This document shows positions 1 through 11,889 of a stretch of 64,000 nt of DNA, one piece after another. The stretch's first letter is position 1, and each line of letters begins with the position of its first letter. The notes below the pieces were generated by a model that saw nothing but the letters and a program-made list of their open reading frames with translations, had not been told where the DNA came from and searched no databases. A program made the position numbers and the translations under genes. The stretch is taken from NCBI GenBank assembly GCA_963556695.1, contig CAUWAG010000011.1, positions 372,001-436,000 of the forward strand, in the 5' to 3' direction. Source of the DNA: Anthostomella pinea. Its lineage: Eukaryota; Ascomycota; Sordariomycetes; Xylariales; Xylariaceae.

Positions 1-23
1 AGTATATGTACACAGCTTTTTAG

Positions 24-951
24 CAGACCTCAAGCTATGACCAGCAGTACGAGGTGATGCTACCTCAGCTCAAGCACGTCTTCTCCTTTTTTGTCGAGCC
101 GCAGGTGCTGTCCTTATTGGGCCAAGGGCCCGCCACCGGCTTATACGAAGTCATCGAGTTGTGTCTCGCATCGTCGCACCTTGGCGGTTTGATTGGAAAG
201 AGGAGGCAATCGTGATGGGTTCCCGCCTCATCCAGGCGTTTGAGAACGGAAAGCACAATCCCGCGGATTCCGCACTACTGCAAAGGAGACTTGCTGTGCG
301 AAAATTACAGGTTTCATTTTCACAGACCGGTGAGATAGGCCAGGAGGAGATGCGACTGATCAAATTCTCGTCAGCCGATGCGCGCTCCAACGGCTTCTTG
401 GCCGACCTGGCTATTATCAAAGCGCAGGACTGCATCCGGCGTAATGATCTCCTCTCAGCTCACACCGCGCTCTCGCGTTTTAGGCCCCTCTTCGCCTCGT
501 CTCTTGAGCGGGCACGAGAGGGGAGTGTAGATACAGTTCGCGGCATGGTCTACCGTCTTCGAGGTCACTTCTCCGAGTCTGTCAAGGTGTTGTTTAAGGC
601 CTCTGGCTCTGCTAGTGAGGCATTAGCGCAACTCAGTGCTGCGATGATGTGTGAGATGGGGGAACATGACATGGCCTTGGCGAAGTTCGAGGGGTGGCAA
701 CAACTCAACTCACGTCCAGGATCCAAGGCAATCGTAGGCATCCGCCTGGCCCTAGCAGACGCCCATGCATTGGAGACATGCGGCAGATCCTTCGGGGGGA
801 AGAGTGGTCTACCAGCAAAGTCCTAAACATGTACCGGGAACTGCAGTCTAATGACCAATTGGAACATATTAATGGCCGGATCGATGCCGCCATTTATGCG
901 TGGCAGCGCGTTCGAGACGTGACTGGGCGCTTCCAGCTGCCCTTGGACTAG
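24..951 (+). pseudogene. Decayed C-terminal part of a TPR-like helical protein
   Basis: Protein-like sequence continues through all three forward frames: about 24-180, then about 161-775, then about 775-951. At least two frameshifts are therefore present, near 180 and near 775. The conceptual product is rich in Ala, Leu and Arg helices, with segments such as LADLAIIKAQDCIRRNDLL and LRGHFSESVKVLF that resemble tetratricopeptide-type repeats. It ends naturally at the TAG at 949-951. No N-terminal ATP-binding or effector domain lies in the window, so only the tail of a longer gene is seen. I do not recognise the specific family. A sequencing error could explain a single frameshift but hardly two. 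Confidence 0.45.
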
Positions 952-3900
952 ACCGATGCAGTCATTGACCTGTCGGTTTGCGAGCTATGCTCCGGCTTGG
1001 GAAGCCAGCAGACAGTCGAATGGTGATTGCAAGGGAGGTACTTGTGAGTACGGGGCGCCTATATTATATTACAGGATTGGGCTCCGTTTGGCTTGAACTC
1101 GTCAGCAATTGGCTGTCGTCGCATGGACAGAGTATCATCACATGAGGTCGACAGGCAATCAACGTGGACGTTAGGTATGGGGTATTCAAACGAGACATCA
1201 CTCCGGCCTTCTGTGGGCTTCCTATTACAGGATGGGAAGTTAATGAGCCTTCCGTGAGGCATTGGGAATTTCCATGGGGATTCGCTTAAATATATTTCGC
1301 AGCCTGCACTAAGCCTTCGGGGGGCGAGGAGCCAGAGGATGGTTCTGAGCCGGAGGTCTATGTGTCATGTAAAATGGAGGATATGGCAAATGTTACTTGG
1401 TAGTTAAGCGCTTTACTGTATCAAGCTGTATGATACTTTGTCACCAAGCTATCAGGCATTACGGAAACGGTCAACTTGCAAGAAGCGTGCATTGATTAAA
1501 TCCGCCCCATGGACAGAGGAAAGTTCACCTAGCAGTTAATTATTAGCGTGTCTCAAAGCTGTTGTGACACTACCTTAGTAATGTAGCCAACTAGAGACTG
1601 CCTACATACACGCCGAGTATGAGTTGTTCGCCACCTTCTCTTTTGACATGCGCGTCATTCCACTCCGATTTCAGGCCCGGCGAACTCGCACTAGCTGACA
1701 CGTGTAGAGGCTTTCCCGACAAGATAGAGCACATTGCCCGCCGCACCTCACTTCTCTAACAGTAAGATCCGTATTAACTTCATCGTTAATATACAGGGTG
1801 AAAAGGTATATGACCGTCCTTACTCCCTCCGGGTTGCCATGCACCTAGGAACGTCTTACTCCATCGGCTGATTTCGTGGTGAAGCACTTTCCAACACACC
1901 TAACAAAACTTTGTTTGCGGCTTCAGCTTTGGCCAATTGGCTGTATAGTGTTCTATTAAAGGGGAGAAACCAGGAATAATTCCTGAAGGGCAGAAGGCCC
2001 TTATATATAAGAAACACAAAAAGAATGTAGGTGGGAAAAGCACAGTGTGTCCTTTTCCAGCAATCCTAGCACAAAGGACAGATATGGTTTTGATTCATCC
2101 CCCTTGAGGACCCGGAGGTACTTGATGCACTGGATGGTGCATTGCTGTGTTGTGTAGAGACTAATAGAGATTTAGTACGTGTTTACTGGTAATGTTTACT
2201 GCCCACACCTGTTAAACCGACGTTTCAACCTAAAAACAAAGTACTTTATATTATTTTTCCTACAACAATCCGCTGGTCGATTGGCAGATTACTTTAATGT
2301 CATCTGATTATTTCCCTGAACTATGTCACTGGACTCAAGACTTCCACTCCCGTGATATCAGCTGGAAGATGCATGCGTCTCTGTCGTGTTCCCACTTCTC
2401 CTCTTGGACTCATAGTCACTCATGGCCAATCATTCTCAGCCACCTCCATCCATAGGTCGACAGTCTCTGCGAGTTTCTTGAATGTCTATGAGTCAGTGTC
2501 CTTGCAGTTTCCAAACCGGCCATAGATGCCTCGTCCGATGGCACGTCTTCGATGCTCTCGAGGGCCTATGAATGATAGGTCAGGAGGCAGTGACGTGGCG
2601 TAATACGCATGCATGGGAAACGCCCTGTAACATTGATGGCCAATTATTCTCAGTTATCACTTGAGCTGCCTTACGGTTCGCCCGTAAGAACCAGAGCATG
2701 TAAGACAAGGCGATGGCCCCTAAGAATGATTTGTTAACAATGGTAGCAAGACAGGCACCAACCCCCTCTTGGAGGCCAATAGAAGCCGTGAGATCATGGG
2801 TACCCACATACAGATTATGAGCACCCATGTCCAATCGTGCTCAGCCCCCTCTGGACTTCTCATACGTGACGCCGGAAATAGAAAAGGATGGTAAGCATAG
2901 CAATATACATAGAGCATGACTCATAAATATACCAACCTACTATTTACAACAAATAACGTGATAAATTGGAAAATTTTCGTAAGAAATGGCTTGTACAAAT
3001 CCGCTCTCGACTGGTTTCGTTGATCTTGTGTGACATTTATGCACCTAGCTGAGGGGACTACCGCAGGACCTGTGTGATGAAAGCCCTTGCTATTCCCCAC
3101 AGTATATATAAGTCAGGCAATCTATTGGTTCCTTTCCTGGCACCGCCTATCACTTACTACATGTTGCCTAACGGCGAGAAATGGGCTTGCGAGGCCTGTG
3201 TTCGTAGATACAGGGTCAGCAACTGCCAATATTCAAGTGGGCCACAGTCGTTTCCGAGTTTTACTTGCAGTGGGAGCTTTGGTCGTTTGCTTCCAAGTTT
3301 TACAATGCATCTATAACCGCGGCGTAACATGAAACCCAAGGCCGCAAGTGCGGGCTCTTTCCTTCTTCCTTGGTCGGGATACGATGTTTTTTGGGGGGAT
3401 TTATCCAAGACAAACTACCAATTTACCTCCTATAGTAGCCCTTAGAAGCGTGCTCGACCCCGGAAGAGTCCCCATGTCACCCAATAAACGGCTGTTGACC
3501 GGCACGTTTGAGTGAAGACGCTGTAGCGCTGACAAAAAGCGAGCCAAGAGGACAACAAGTCTGTTTCGCAATTCAAAGTCGGCTTAGTCCCATCAAGATC
3601 GGGGTACGAGAAGGAGCAGGAAGGCTTGTAATATCAGCGGGTCCCCTATCACGTTGCAGTGGCTCCTGCATGCGCTACCGACCAGTGATAACCAACCATC
3701 CTTAGCCTCCTTTCAATTTGCCTTACGTTTCTGTTGTATCGCAGATGAATTTACGGATCATAAACTGCGGAATCCAGGATGTCTGCATCCATAGGTCAGC
3801 TTTCTCTGCCGTGTGGTTTGCCGATGAGTCATCCTGATGGTGCACTTCAGCATTCAGACTAGGTACTATATGCGTTGTCATACCATTCTTTGTAGTCGTC

Positions 3901-4745
3901 TTCGTTTGCCGGAAAAGGGCAGCTGTCCTCCAACTTGTCTGACGTGGCGCCTGGGATAATGGTGAGTGTATCATCATCATCATCATCAGGATGACTCATA
4001 AGCAGACCACCACAAACTAGGAGTGACTGTTGACCTATAGGCCCAAATGCACCAGGAGCTTCACGGCAACGACTGACTTCCGGCAGGGTATTTGGGCTCG
4101 TTCTAGCCCCAGCGGTTACCAATCATTCTCAACAGTCTCTAAGCCCGCGGCCAAGCCTCTACGCCTAAGGTCTGTGTAAGTTCCGTGACACATGTGCAGC
4201 TTTACTGTGGGCATGAAGATCTGTATGGCCAGCGGTGGATGATCGATATAATGCGTCAATGTATTGGCTGCAGTTCTTGGACACGTTCTTGTTTAATAGG
4301 CTCTTGGGTTGCGGCGCCGGGGCGTTCTACGTGCTTCGAGATGGCGTACAATTGGAGGCGACGGGGGTATTTGGCTGCCAAGACAATCCATCGGTTCTTT
4401 TACCGACTTAGGCATGTCAGCAGCTGGTTGGCGCCTTCGAGCTGTGGCTGCCTATTCCATCAACGGACCATGACACTGATAACCAATCATTCCAGGGCAA
4501 AAAGTGTTGGCTGTTACTGACCCCCACGGGCTTGAAAACATTCCTGAGTCGCAGTCCGTGACTGATCATCAGGCATACGCAATGAACTACACAACAACAA
4601 AACATGATTGGTTATTGGTAGTCATATGAAGCAATGGTGGCGGATGGTGCAGATTGGCAGGTGTGGGCAGAATCCACCTTTGTATGTAGCCAGTATGAGT
4701 GTGGCAGCAGGGGTGTCGTGGCCATGGGCCACACCCCACTTATTT
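952..4745. other. Intergenic stretch without a supportable gene
   Basis: No reading frame here exceeds about 110 codons, and none has recognisable protein character, splice structure or conserved motif. A stretch around 1950-2130 has a TATATATAAG box and short inverted repeats reminiscent of an LTR, but no target duplication was found. A short motif recurs between 2424 and 4620 and is listed separately. Confidence 0.5.
2424..4620. repeat. Recurring motif resembling CCAATCATTCTCAG
   Basis: Variants of this motif occur near 2424-2441, 2634-2657, 2826-2846, 3691-3710, 4114-4130 and 4479-4492, and inverted near 4603-4620. Some copies share longer flanks, for example a ccataggtc-type tail near 2450 and 3789. 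The spacing is irregular, so this is not a classic tandem array. Confidence 0.35.
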
Positions 4746-4749
4746 GGTG

Positions 4750-4756
4750 TATAAAT
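4750..4756 (+). promoter_or_regulatory. TATA-like box upstream of the Ulp1-like gene
   Basis: TATAAAT lies about 170 bp upstream of the first in-frame ATG of the protease gene. It is preceded by a short GC-rich inverted repeat at about 4709-4738. The position suits a core promoter with a 5' leader of roughly 140 nt; function is inferred. Confidence 0.3.
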
Positions 4757-4924
4757 GCTGCCAACGGACAGTAGATAAACCATTATAAAGACAACAAGAC
4801 TGACTCGTCCATACCGCTGTCACCGCGCAGAGCTGTGCCAGCCAAAGAGAGCCAACAGCCTTCTGATGCAAACGACCGATTTCTTTCAACCTACCATAGA
4901 CAACCTCACTATGCTGTTTCCAGC

Positions 4925-6594
4925 ATGGAGCTTACACAAACAAACAGAAGTCCCAATGAAACAGTTTCGCCGCACCTCTCAGAACTTCAGCGAGAGGAGA
5001 TCCTGGCCAAAGAATACGAGCAGCGCGTTCGAGAGGAGCAGAACCAGAAGCTTCGGGAGTGGCACGCAAGCAAGCTCAACGAGCTGAAGCAGGATTCTGC
5101 CAGTACGGAGTGGGAGGATACTGCACACAGGTTCTTTGAAGGAGCTACTCCATACTTCCTGAAACAATTCAGGGAAAAACGTGCTACATTTCAAGGCAAG
5201 ACATGGGCCGATGTGCGTCGAGCATTTGAACAAGCACAGAAGGAACGTCTATCAGGCAAAGCTGGACAACGAATTTCTCGGGATAGAGACTGGGCGCCTT
5301 GGGATATAACCAGAGCTCGCACTTTACTGGTAAGAAATCCCTCTTTATGTAATAAGAATGACCTAATAATCCTTATATTTAGCAAGAAAACACGTCTAGC
5401 AACTCGAACCCCGGATGCATTACAGTATCACCAGCTTTAGCGCTGTCACAGAAAGCCTCTGTCATGTCTACTGTGGCGCAAGGTCCTCAGGAAGCTGCTG
5501 CTTCGCAAGCACACGACCTCAATCCATTGCTAAGCCCTCGCATAAATAAGAAGACGGTGCGAAATACGCCAGAAACCAAGGACAATGACAGACTCTCATG
5601 TGCAGACTCCCATCCCAGGGTCCGGAAGCGGCAACTTGATAGAGAGTCCTTCGGACCAGAATCGAAAAGAGCACGTCAGGAAGTACCAAGCCAGATTATC
5701 TTGCTTTCACCCGGTAATACAGCCCCAGCATCGCCTGCTACGACGCCCCCTCCAAGGTCACTATTCTCCATCTCTTCGCAGTCGTTGAAACGCCTCCAAC
5801 CAGGAGCCTGGCTCAACGATGAAGCGATTAATGCGATACTTCTGATCATTCGACACGCACCGGGCAGTTCCATCAATGTCATCGATTCCGTATTACCCAC
5901 GATAAAGCCGCCGAGTTTTAACGCCAGAAAGATGCTTATCCCTATGCACGTGAACCGCAATCATTGGGTTCTTGCTGTTATCGATGAGGTTCGGACGTCT
6001 GTTGTTGTCTATGACTCTCTTCCATCATTAGAGACCCGGAATGAGATCCGAGCTCAGATGGAAGAAGTTTCCAAGAAATATCTGAAAGTGAATCTCAGGT
6101 CCGTGCATTTCACCAGCCCTTTGCTGCAAGACAACCATGCCGATTGTGGTGTCCTCCTCCTGGTAGCAGCATTCTACATTTCAGCAGGCCTGGCGATTCC
6201 GTACACAGTGGATGTACCGTTCTGGCGTGAAATGATAGCCACACTCTTGTGTCCGCCGGCAAGTGGTGGTACTTCAGTACGTATAAGCAATGACGCCATG
6301 GCTTTAGCGCCATCTGTTTCCGCTGTGGAGGATACTAGAGACGGTCTACTTCCTCTGTCTAGACGCTGGGCTGCCGCGGTCTCGGAGAGAAAGCTCCAGA
6401 TTACTGGGTTGGAATGTGCAAATGTAGCACTGGATATCCTCAACACGTTAAAGGGCGGACAGCTCAGTCACGAGGCAGAACCTCATCTCTCTTCAGCCAT
6501 AGTCTTCTGCAAGAAGAAGATACGACAGAAACAGAGAATGACGGAGGAACTGGGGATGGCTCAATCCGTGGCACAAGAGGCATGCAACGTGTAG
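4925..6594 (+). CDS. Ulp1-like (C48) SUMO protease family protein, two exons
   Basis: Exon 1 (4925-5329) and exon 2 (5383-6594) join in phase across a 53-nt intron to give about 538 residues. The C-terminal half is a C48 cysteine protease: NHWVLAVID carries the catalytic His (about H329), VVYDSLP the Asp (about D346), LLQDNHADCG the oxyanion Gln (about Q384) and the nucleophile Cys (about C390). The N-terminal part is a charged coiled coil (EREEILAKEYEQRVREEQ) followed by a Phe-rich segment and a Pro/Ser-rich linker. Known Ulp1 enzymes mature SUMO or remove it from proteins. In fungi, stand-alone Ulp1 genes with such N-termini are often multicopy and transposon-linked. The first in-frame ATG downstream of the last stop is at 4925; out-of-frame ATGs at 4866 and 4911 precede it, so an undetected upstream exon is possible. 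The catalytic set is complete and no internal stop is seen. Confidence 0.8.
5330..5382 (+). other. Spliceosomal intron in the Ulp1-like gene
   Basis: Starts GTAAGA, has a CTAAT branch-like site in ACCTAATAAT and ends TATTTAG. It is 53 nt long and phase 0. Removing it fuses two open frames that otherwise lie in different registers. Confidence 0.85.
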
Positions 6595-6661
6595 GGGCGT
6601 GGGTGGGACCAGTAATAGTGGCGGCAGCGGCAGCGGAGAAAAGGCAATGGGCAGGCATGGC

Positions 6662-7101
6662 TGTTACGAACCAACAAGAACATACAGGGGAGGAGGCCCG
6701 CAGCAGGCCAGGATTCATTGGCAGAAAATGAACGATGGCACGACGCACGGAAGAATGATACTGCGCCACGGGTCACGTGACAGAGGATAGCTGGGATAGC
6801 CAGATACCCCAGATATCCACCTCATCAGTGAGGGAGAGATTGAATACATAAGGATGGACATTTCCTAACTAGAACAGATAGACAGTCTCTACCTCAGTGA
6901 TCAATCTAAGCATCTTAGCCAACACTAAGGTGGGAGAAATCTCCTGACGACTCGACTACGCAGTGAACCCAGTTCAGACCAAGCCCCAGCATCTGAGTGT
7001 CTTCTAGTTGACAGAAGCCTCTATCGTCTTTTGTGTTGACTTATCTCAGAACATAAACCCTATAGAACCCTTTAGCATTATAGGTTAGACGGCTCATCAC
7101 A
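6662..7101 (+). mobile_element. Solo LTR, family L1 (440 bp)
   Basis: Begins TGTTACGAAC and ends CATCACA, with a perfect 5-bp target duplication ATGGC at 6657-6661 and 7102-7106. From about 6830 to its end it closely matches the LTR at 61842-62556. It carries the palindrome GTCACGTGAC at 6772-6781, a bHLH-type E-box also present in the other copy. No internal retrotransposon genes remain. Orientation is assigned by comparison with the other copy. It lies 67 bp past the stop codon of the Ulp1-like gene. Confidence 0.85.
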
Positions 7102-7203
7102 ATGGCAAGTACCACCTTTCTTTATAAAAATTATCCATGCGTTTATACTTATTAATGTATTTGTGTGCAGTATAATAAAATCTTTAATACTTAACAACAG
7201 ACT

Positions 7204-10200
7204 ATGGCAGACCACGGACTGGATCTGATTTCTGAACCAGATGTCCCAACACATGACGATGGAAATGTACTGGATCTGGTGTTCTCAGATGTCCCCATGG
7301 CTGAAGCCTCAGTCAATGATGCACTTCAGTGCACCTCAGATCATGAGACATTACGAATAGTCATTCCAATTCAGGGAGATCGGGACCGAGTTCTTAAGGC
7401 CAATCATTAGATAGTACCGGACAATAAACTATAAGAGCTGGCAGACAATGTCCAAACCAGGATTCATGAACTCCCCCGGCTGGGTGTATCTCCTGGCCAG
7501 GTGGATACCTTTACACAAAGCTTGATCAATATGATTCAAGGCTGTATCAGGACAGTGGGCAAGAAGCCCCGTCAATCTAGGCCCACTGCTTGGTGGAATG
7601 ATGACTGCAAAGCAGCTATTCAGACATACAGGGCCCTTTCTAAACAAACCACAAGCCAAGAAGGGCGAAATTCAGCCCAACGGGAATTTCGCTGTGTGGT
7701 CCGAAAAGCTAAGAGAGAGTACTGGCAGACTCTAATTGATTCAGCGATTGAACCAAAAGACCTGTACAGAATTGTTTCCTGGCACAAGCTGTCAGCAGGA
7801 TTGTGTTCCCCCCCAATCATCATAGGGGACCAAATCTTTGAGTCACAAGAGAGCAAGGCAAATACACTACGCTTAGCCACGCTTGAACGAAGTACCCCAG
7901 ATAACGATATTATCGACCCCTGGTCTGCTCAGATCACACAAGCCAAGCCACACATCCCCCTTGAATACCATGTCGGACTAGAAGAGGCTGAAGAGTGCAC
8001 TATAGGGACCAAGAGCAACTCCCCAGGAGTAGACACCCTCACAGTACGGATTCTGAAAGCTTGCTGGCCAGTCATTGGGGAGCATATCAGAGCCCTTTTC
8101 CAGACCTGTCTACAGATTGGACACCACCCTAAATCATTCAAAGTAGCTGAGGTGGTGATGATCCCAAAGCCAGGCAAGAAAGACTACTCTAACCCCAGGG
8201 CCTACAGACCAATATTGCTATTATCATGTCTTGGTAAAGGCCTAGAACGACTCATTACAAAAAGAATTGCCTGGTTTGTCATCAAACTCGGAATTCTAGC
8301 TCCACAACATTTTGGAGCTCTGCCAAAGCGCTCTGCCGCCGACTTGGTAGCTGCACTCATACATGATATTGAGCAGGCCCTTGACCAAGGCCTTGTTGTA
8401 ACGGTAGTCACAGCAGATGTGACAGGGGCCTTCGACGCTGCCCTAATGGGACGGCTGGTGGTTTGCATGAGAGAACAGGGCTGGCCAGACTTTCTCATAA
8501 GATGGGTCCAGTCATTTATGTCTGAACGGTCCGCAAGAGTTCGGTTTGAAGGTATTGTGACCGACATAAAAGCTCTCACTTGTGGGCTACCACAAGGCTC
8601 ACCAGCTTCTCCAATCCTTTATATGCTGTATACAGAGCCAATCTGTGCCCGACTCAGTATGAAAAGGAGACGCTTTGGATATGCAGACGATCTAGCAACA
8701 CTCTGCATTGGAAAGAACCTTGAAGAAACAGCTACAGAGACTTCTGAAAACCATCATTTACTCAATCAATAGGGACACAATAATGCTATTAAGTTTGACC
8801 CTGACAAAACCGAGATCATGCACTTCTCACGGAAAAAGAACTCAGACAATCCTCCGGTCCGCCACAGGACAATAAACAGAACAACAAAGAACTCCATGCG
8901 ATGGCTGGGTGTCTTCCTGGATAGAAAACTGAACTTCAAAGATCACGTTTCTTACTGGGCCAAGAAAGCTAGTAAGGTAACAAACCACCTTCGAGGACTA
9001 TGCAACACAGTCAAAGGACTTCCAGTAAAGTCAACCAAGAGGCCTATGAAAACTTGTGTTATTCCTATTCTTACATATGGCCTGGAGGCCTGGTACCTAG
9101 GAATGGAAAAAATTAGGAGCTTAGGTGGGACATCAGCATGTCACATTAAAGGGCTTCTTAGAACGATAGATGCTGTACTACGAACGGCAATCAGAGCTAT
9201 CTTGCCAGTCTGGAAAACACACCCTGGACATATCCCACACTTTGAATCACAGATTCCTCCAGCAGGAATTCTTGCAGAGTCAATAAGAAGACGTCACGGC
9301 CTCCGACTCGGACGAGTAGATCAGAGACACCCTCTTGTTGGCAGGTTCCAAATACAAGCTCGCAAAGAACCAACAAGGCTATAAAGGAGCTTCCAACTAG
9401 TCCCTGACTTCCAGAGACCAATACTCACCAAGCCATTATGGAAGAAGCCCCCAATCCGTAAAAACAAAGACAAAGAAATAAAGCTCTTCAAGCAATGGCT
9501 ACAGGAAAGAAATGCGAATACTGACCTTGTCATTTATTCAGATGGATCACAATTGGACGACCAAGGCACAACCCGTACTGGATGGGGCTATACCATTAAG
9601 AAAGGCGGCACTACACAAGAAGTATACCGGGGAAGGGGCAGACTTCTACAAGCAGAAGTAGTGGATGCTGAAGTTCATGGTGCTCTCCAAGGTCTTGCAG
9701 CAGCCAGGGCAATTGGACACGGAAAACAGCTATATGTCTGCCTGGACAACACATCAGTGGTGGATGGGCTTAATGGGACTCCACCCGAGACATCACAGAA
9801 AAATTTTCTGCGATTCCAAGAACTCGCCACAGCACACACTCCTGGAGTGACCGTCAAGTGGATTCCTGGACACAGAGATATTGATGGTAACAAAGCTGCC
9901 GATATATTAATAAAAGAGGGTGCTATGCTAGAAACAGACACAACAAATCTTCCTACAATCTCTTGGGTCAAGAGAGATCTCAAGAGAAAGGGCAAGAAAG
10001 AGTTCAACCAATAATGAAAAGACCAATTAGAACCTAGATATCAAGAAGTATATTCACATGCAGTAACTGAAAGAGGCCTTATATCCTTTAAGAGGAGCAC
10101 TCTACACAGACTTCTAGCGGCCAGATCTGGACATGGCGACTTTGCCAGATACCACGAACGCTTTGGGCATACAGATTCGAACAACCACTGCAGCTGTGGT

Positions 10201-10370
10201 GAAAAGAAAACACCACAACACATTTTCTTTTGTAAGAGGCTAGGAAAAAATCGGTTATTGCCTAGGTACTCGCCTAGGACAGCCTGTTTACAATACTTAG
10301 GGGAGAGGAGCACAGAATGGGCAAAATTCGTGGAGAAGAGCAAGTTCTTTTCAATAATCTGTCTCCGATA
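7204..10370 (+). pseudogene. LINE A ORF2 remnant: endonuclease C-terminus, RT, RNase H
   Basis: The segment at 7204-7410 keeps the endonuclease tail, including the SDHETL motif. Reverse transcriptase covers about 7501-9380, with LLSCLGKGLERL, ADVTGAFD, LPQGSPASPILY and the catalytic FGYADD motif near 8677. RNase H covers about 9530-10014, with YSDGS, DAEVHGAL, LDNTSVVDG and the GHRDIDGNKAAD motif. A zinc-binding tail with HTDSNNHCSCGE and HIFFCKR follows near 10170-10240. Stops at about 7408, 8770, 9382 and 10012 and a few frame changes make it non-functional. RNase H after RT places it with Tad/I-type LINEs. Confidence 0.85.
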
Positions 10371-10549
10371 GATAGCTATTCTTGAAGGACCAGATGGATG
10401 ACCCCAAGGTCATACCGCCGCAACAACGGGGATGGGCCCGTGAGCGGGACTGACTGTACTTATTATCTTGAGACCTCCACAACCCTGCGATGCAGAGGCT
10501 CTGGGAGGCGTGGTCTGCACTACTGAGGAGCTACCCCCACGTTAAATAC

Positions 10550-10574
10550 AAAAAAAAAAAAAAAAAAAAAAAAA
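10550..10574 (+). repeat. Poly(A) tail of LINE A
   Basis: A run of 25 adenines directly follows GTTAAATAC. It marks the 3' end of LINE A; the next base begins LINE B coding sequence. Confidence 0.9.
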
Positions 10575-11560
10575 CCTACGTGGTGCCGGACATCCCTTTG
10601 AACTTCTCTGACTACTTGAACATGGGCAGTCACATCCAGACGCAGGACGTGATTAAGGATGAAGTGTATGCCCAGACAAAAGCACACCCTGTTAACTACA
10701 AGCCGTTGAAGCAAGGCCCAGACCCCATCACAGGCAGAGGCAGTTAGATGATCTCTTTCTTGGCGCCTGTGAGGCCGTTCAGCCTCTTTAATAACAGTGG
10801 CCGCTCAAGGCTGGTTAAAAGGAAACCTACTATTAACATCTATAACCCAGGATGCCAAGGGTACTGCTTGAGCAGGAAATGTACCCGGGCCCCTCATTGC
10901 GGGCGTTGCGGTGATTGGCTCAGCGAGCATAACCTCGACAAGGAGTGTAACCGCCCTGCACGCTGTGCAAACTGTCAAGGTCCTTTCTCTACAGGGCATT
11001 GCGATTCCGGAGCTGCCCTCAAGCGGAAGCACAGAGAACTAGTACGCCCTATGAAGAGGCAACTTGTTTCTATCTGTTGGATAACAGGGGTCATGAAGAT
11101 GAGCCAAGTCCGACCGGAAAAACCACGGTACGGCGGAGATGACCAACACCAAAAACTGGGAATCGATCAGGGGCACCTGAACAGACAGAACAGATACAAG
11201 ACACTACATGCAATACACCAATAATCAACCTCCAATCACTGAACTTGCTTGAATCTGACACTATCCAGCGCGCCGGAGCAAAGCGATACCGAGATCTTCA
11301 CAACCCAGGAGAGACAAACTCTGCCGGCACAGATAATCTCAGCCAACAACGGATTAAGCTGAGCCTAATCCTACAAGGCAATACCCCACAGTGCGACCTT
11401 ACACAGGGCGACCTTACACAGGGCGACCTTATACAAGGTGACCTTGTACAGGGCGATTCTACACAGGTGACCACCTCCTAGGACACCATTTGTGTTAATA
11501 CTGCAGACCCAAAGCCTAAGGGCAAGGGGAAGAAACGAGCCTTAAGTATAGGCTCCTGAC
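10575..11560 (+). pseudogene. LINE B ORF1 remnant, gag-like with zinc knuckles
   Basis: The remnant starts inside the protein at 10575 with VVPDIPLNFSDYLN. A TAG at 10745-10747 is followed by SFLAPVRPFSLFNNSGRSRL and a Cys/His-rich nucleic-acid-binding region with HCGRCGDWLSEHNLDKEC and CANCQGPFSTGHC, a typical LINE ORF1 set of CCHC knuckles at about 10900-11000. Further stops follow near 11222 and 11479. A 15-bp repeat lies at 11393-11467. ORF1 proteins coat LINE RNA; this copy cannot make a complete one. Confidence 0.7.
11393..11467 (+). repeat. Five 15-bp units encoding GDLTQ-type pentapeptides
   Basis: Units of the type GCGACCTTACACAGG repeat about five times inside LINE B ORF1 and read CDLTQ, GDLTQ, GDLIQ, GDLVQ, GDSTQ. 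The period is a multiple of three, so frame is kept. Confidence 0.8.
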
Positions 11561-11889
11561 TAACTCACACGCCATCCAGTGCATCGAGCACGTCTGGGTC
11601 TTCAGGGGGGATTAGCCTGGACGACCCTGTTCAGGTAGACACTGAGGGGGACGTTAAAATGACATCAACAGAACCTTTCTTGCCGACCTCAGGCAGGCCT
11701 TGGATGAGACAAGGCTCCCAGCAGGCAGTTGTAACAGCAGCTCTAGCCGGCTGGAACCATGAACAGCCTAAACTCCCTAAAAAATGACAGGACGCCAATA
11801 TCCTGGTAGGGGAGGGTGCCGCATATGCCGCAGACACCGGAATAGACAAGGCCCGCCACACAGGATACCGGATATTACGGTAGCCTAAT

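Larger units (their letters stand above)
7200..10574 (+). mobile_element. LINE A: Tad-like non-LTR retrotransposon, 5'-truncated
   Basis: The element runs from the last part of an endonuclease domain through reverse transcriptase and RNase H to a 3' end GTTAAATAC followed by 25 adenines. The 5' boundary is set near 7200 because the frame closes just upstream and the DNA becomes AT-rich. ORF1 and most of the endonuclease are missing, as expected for a truncated insertion. The right flank is LINE B sequence. No target duplication was found, so the left junction may have been rearranged. Short copies of the same 3' end occur at 27751-27882 and 52236-52733. Confidence 0.85.

Noticed and set aside
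1949..2266. Possible LTR with TATATATAAG and short inverted repeats
   Set aside because: No consistent TG...CA ends with a target duplication and no second copy in the window.
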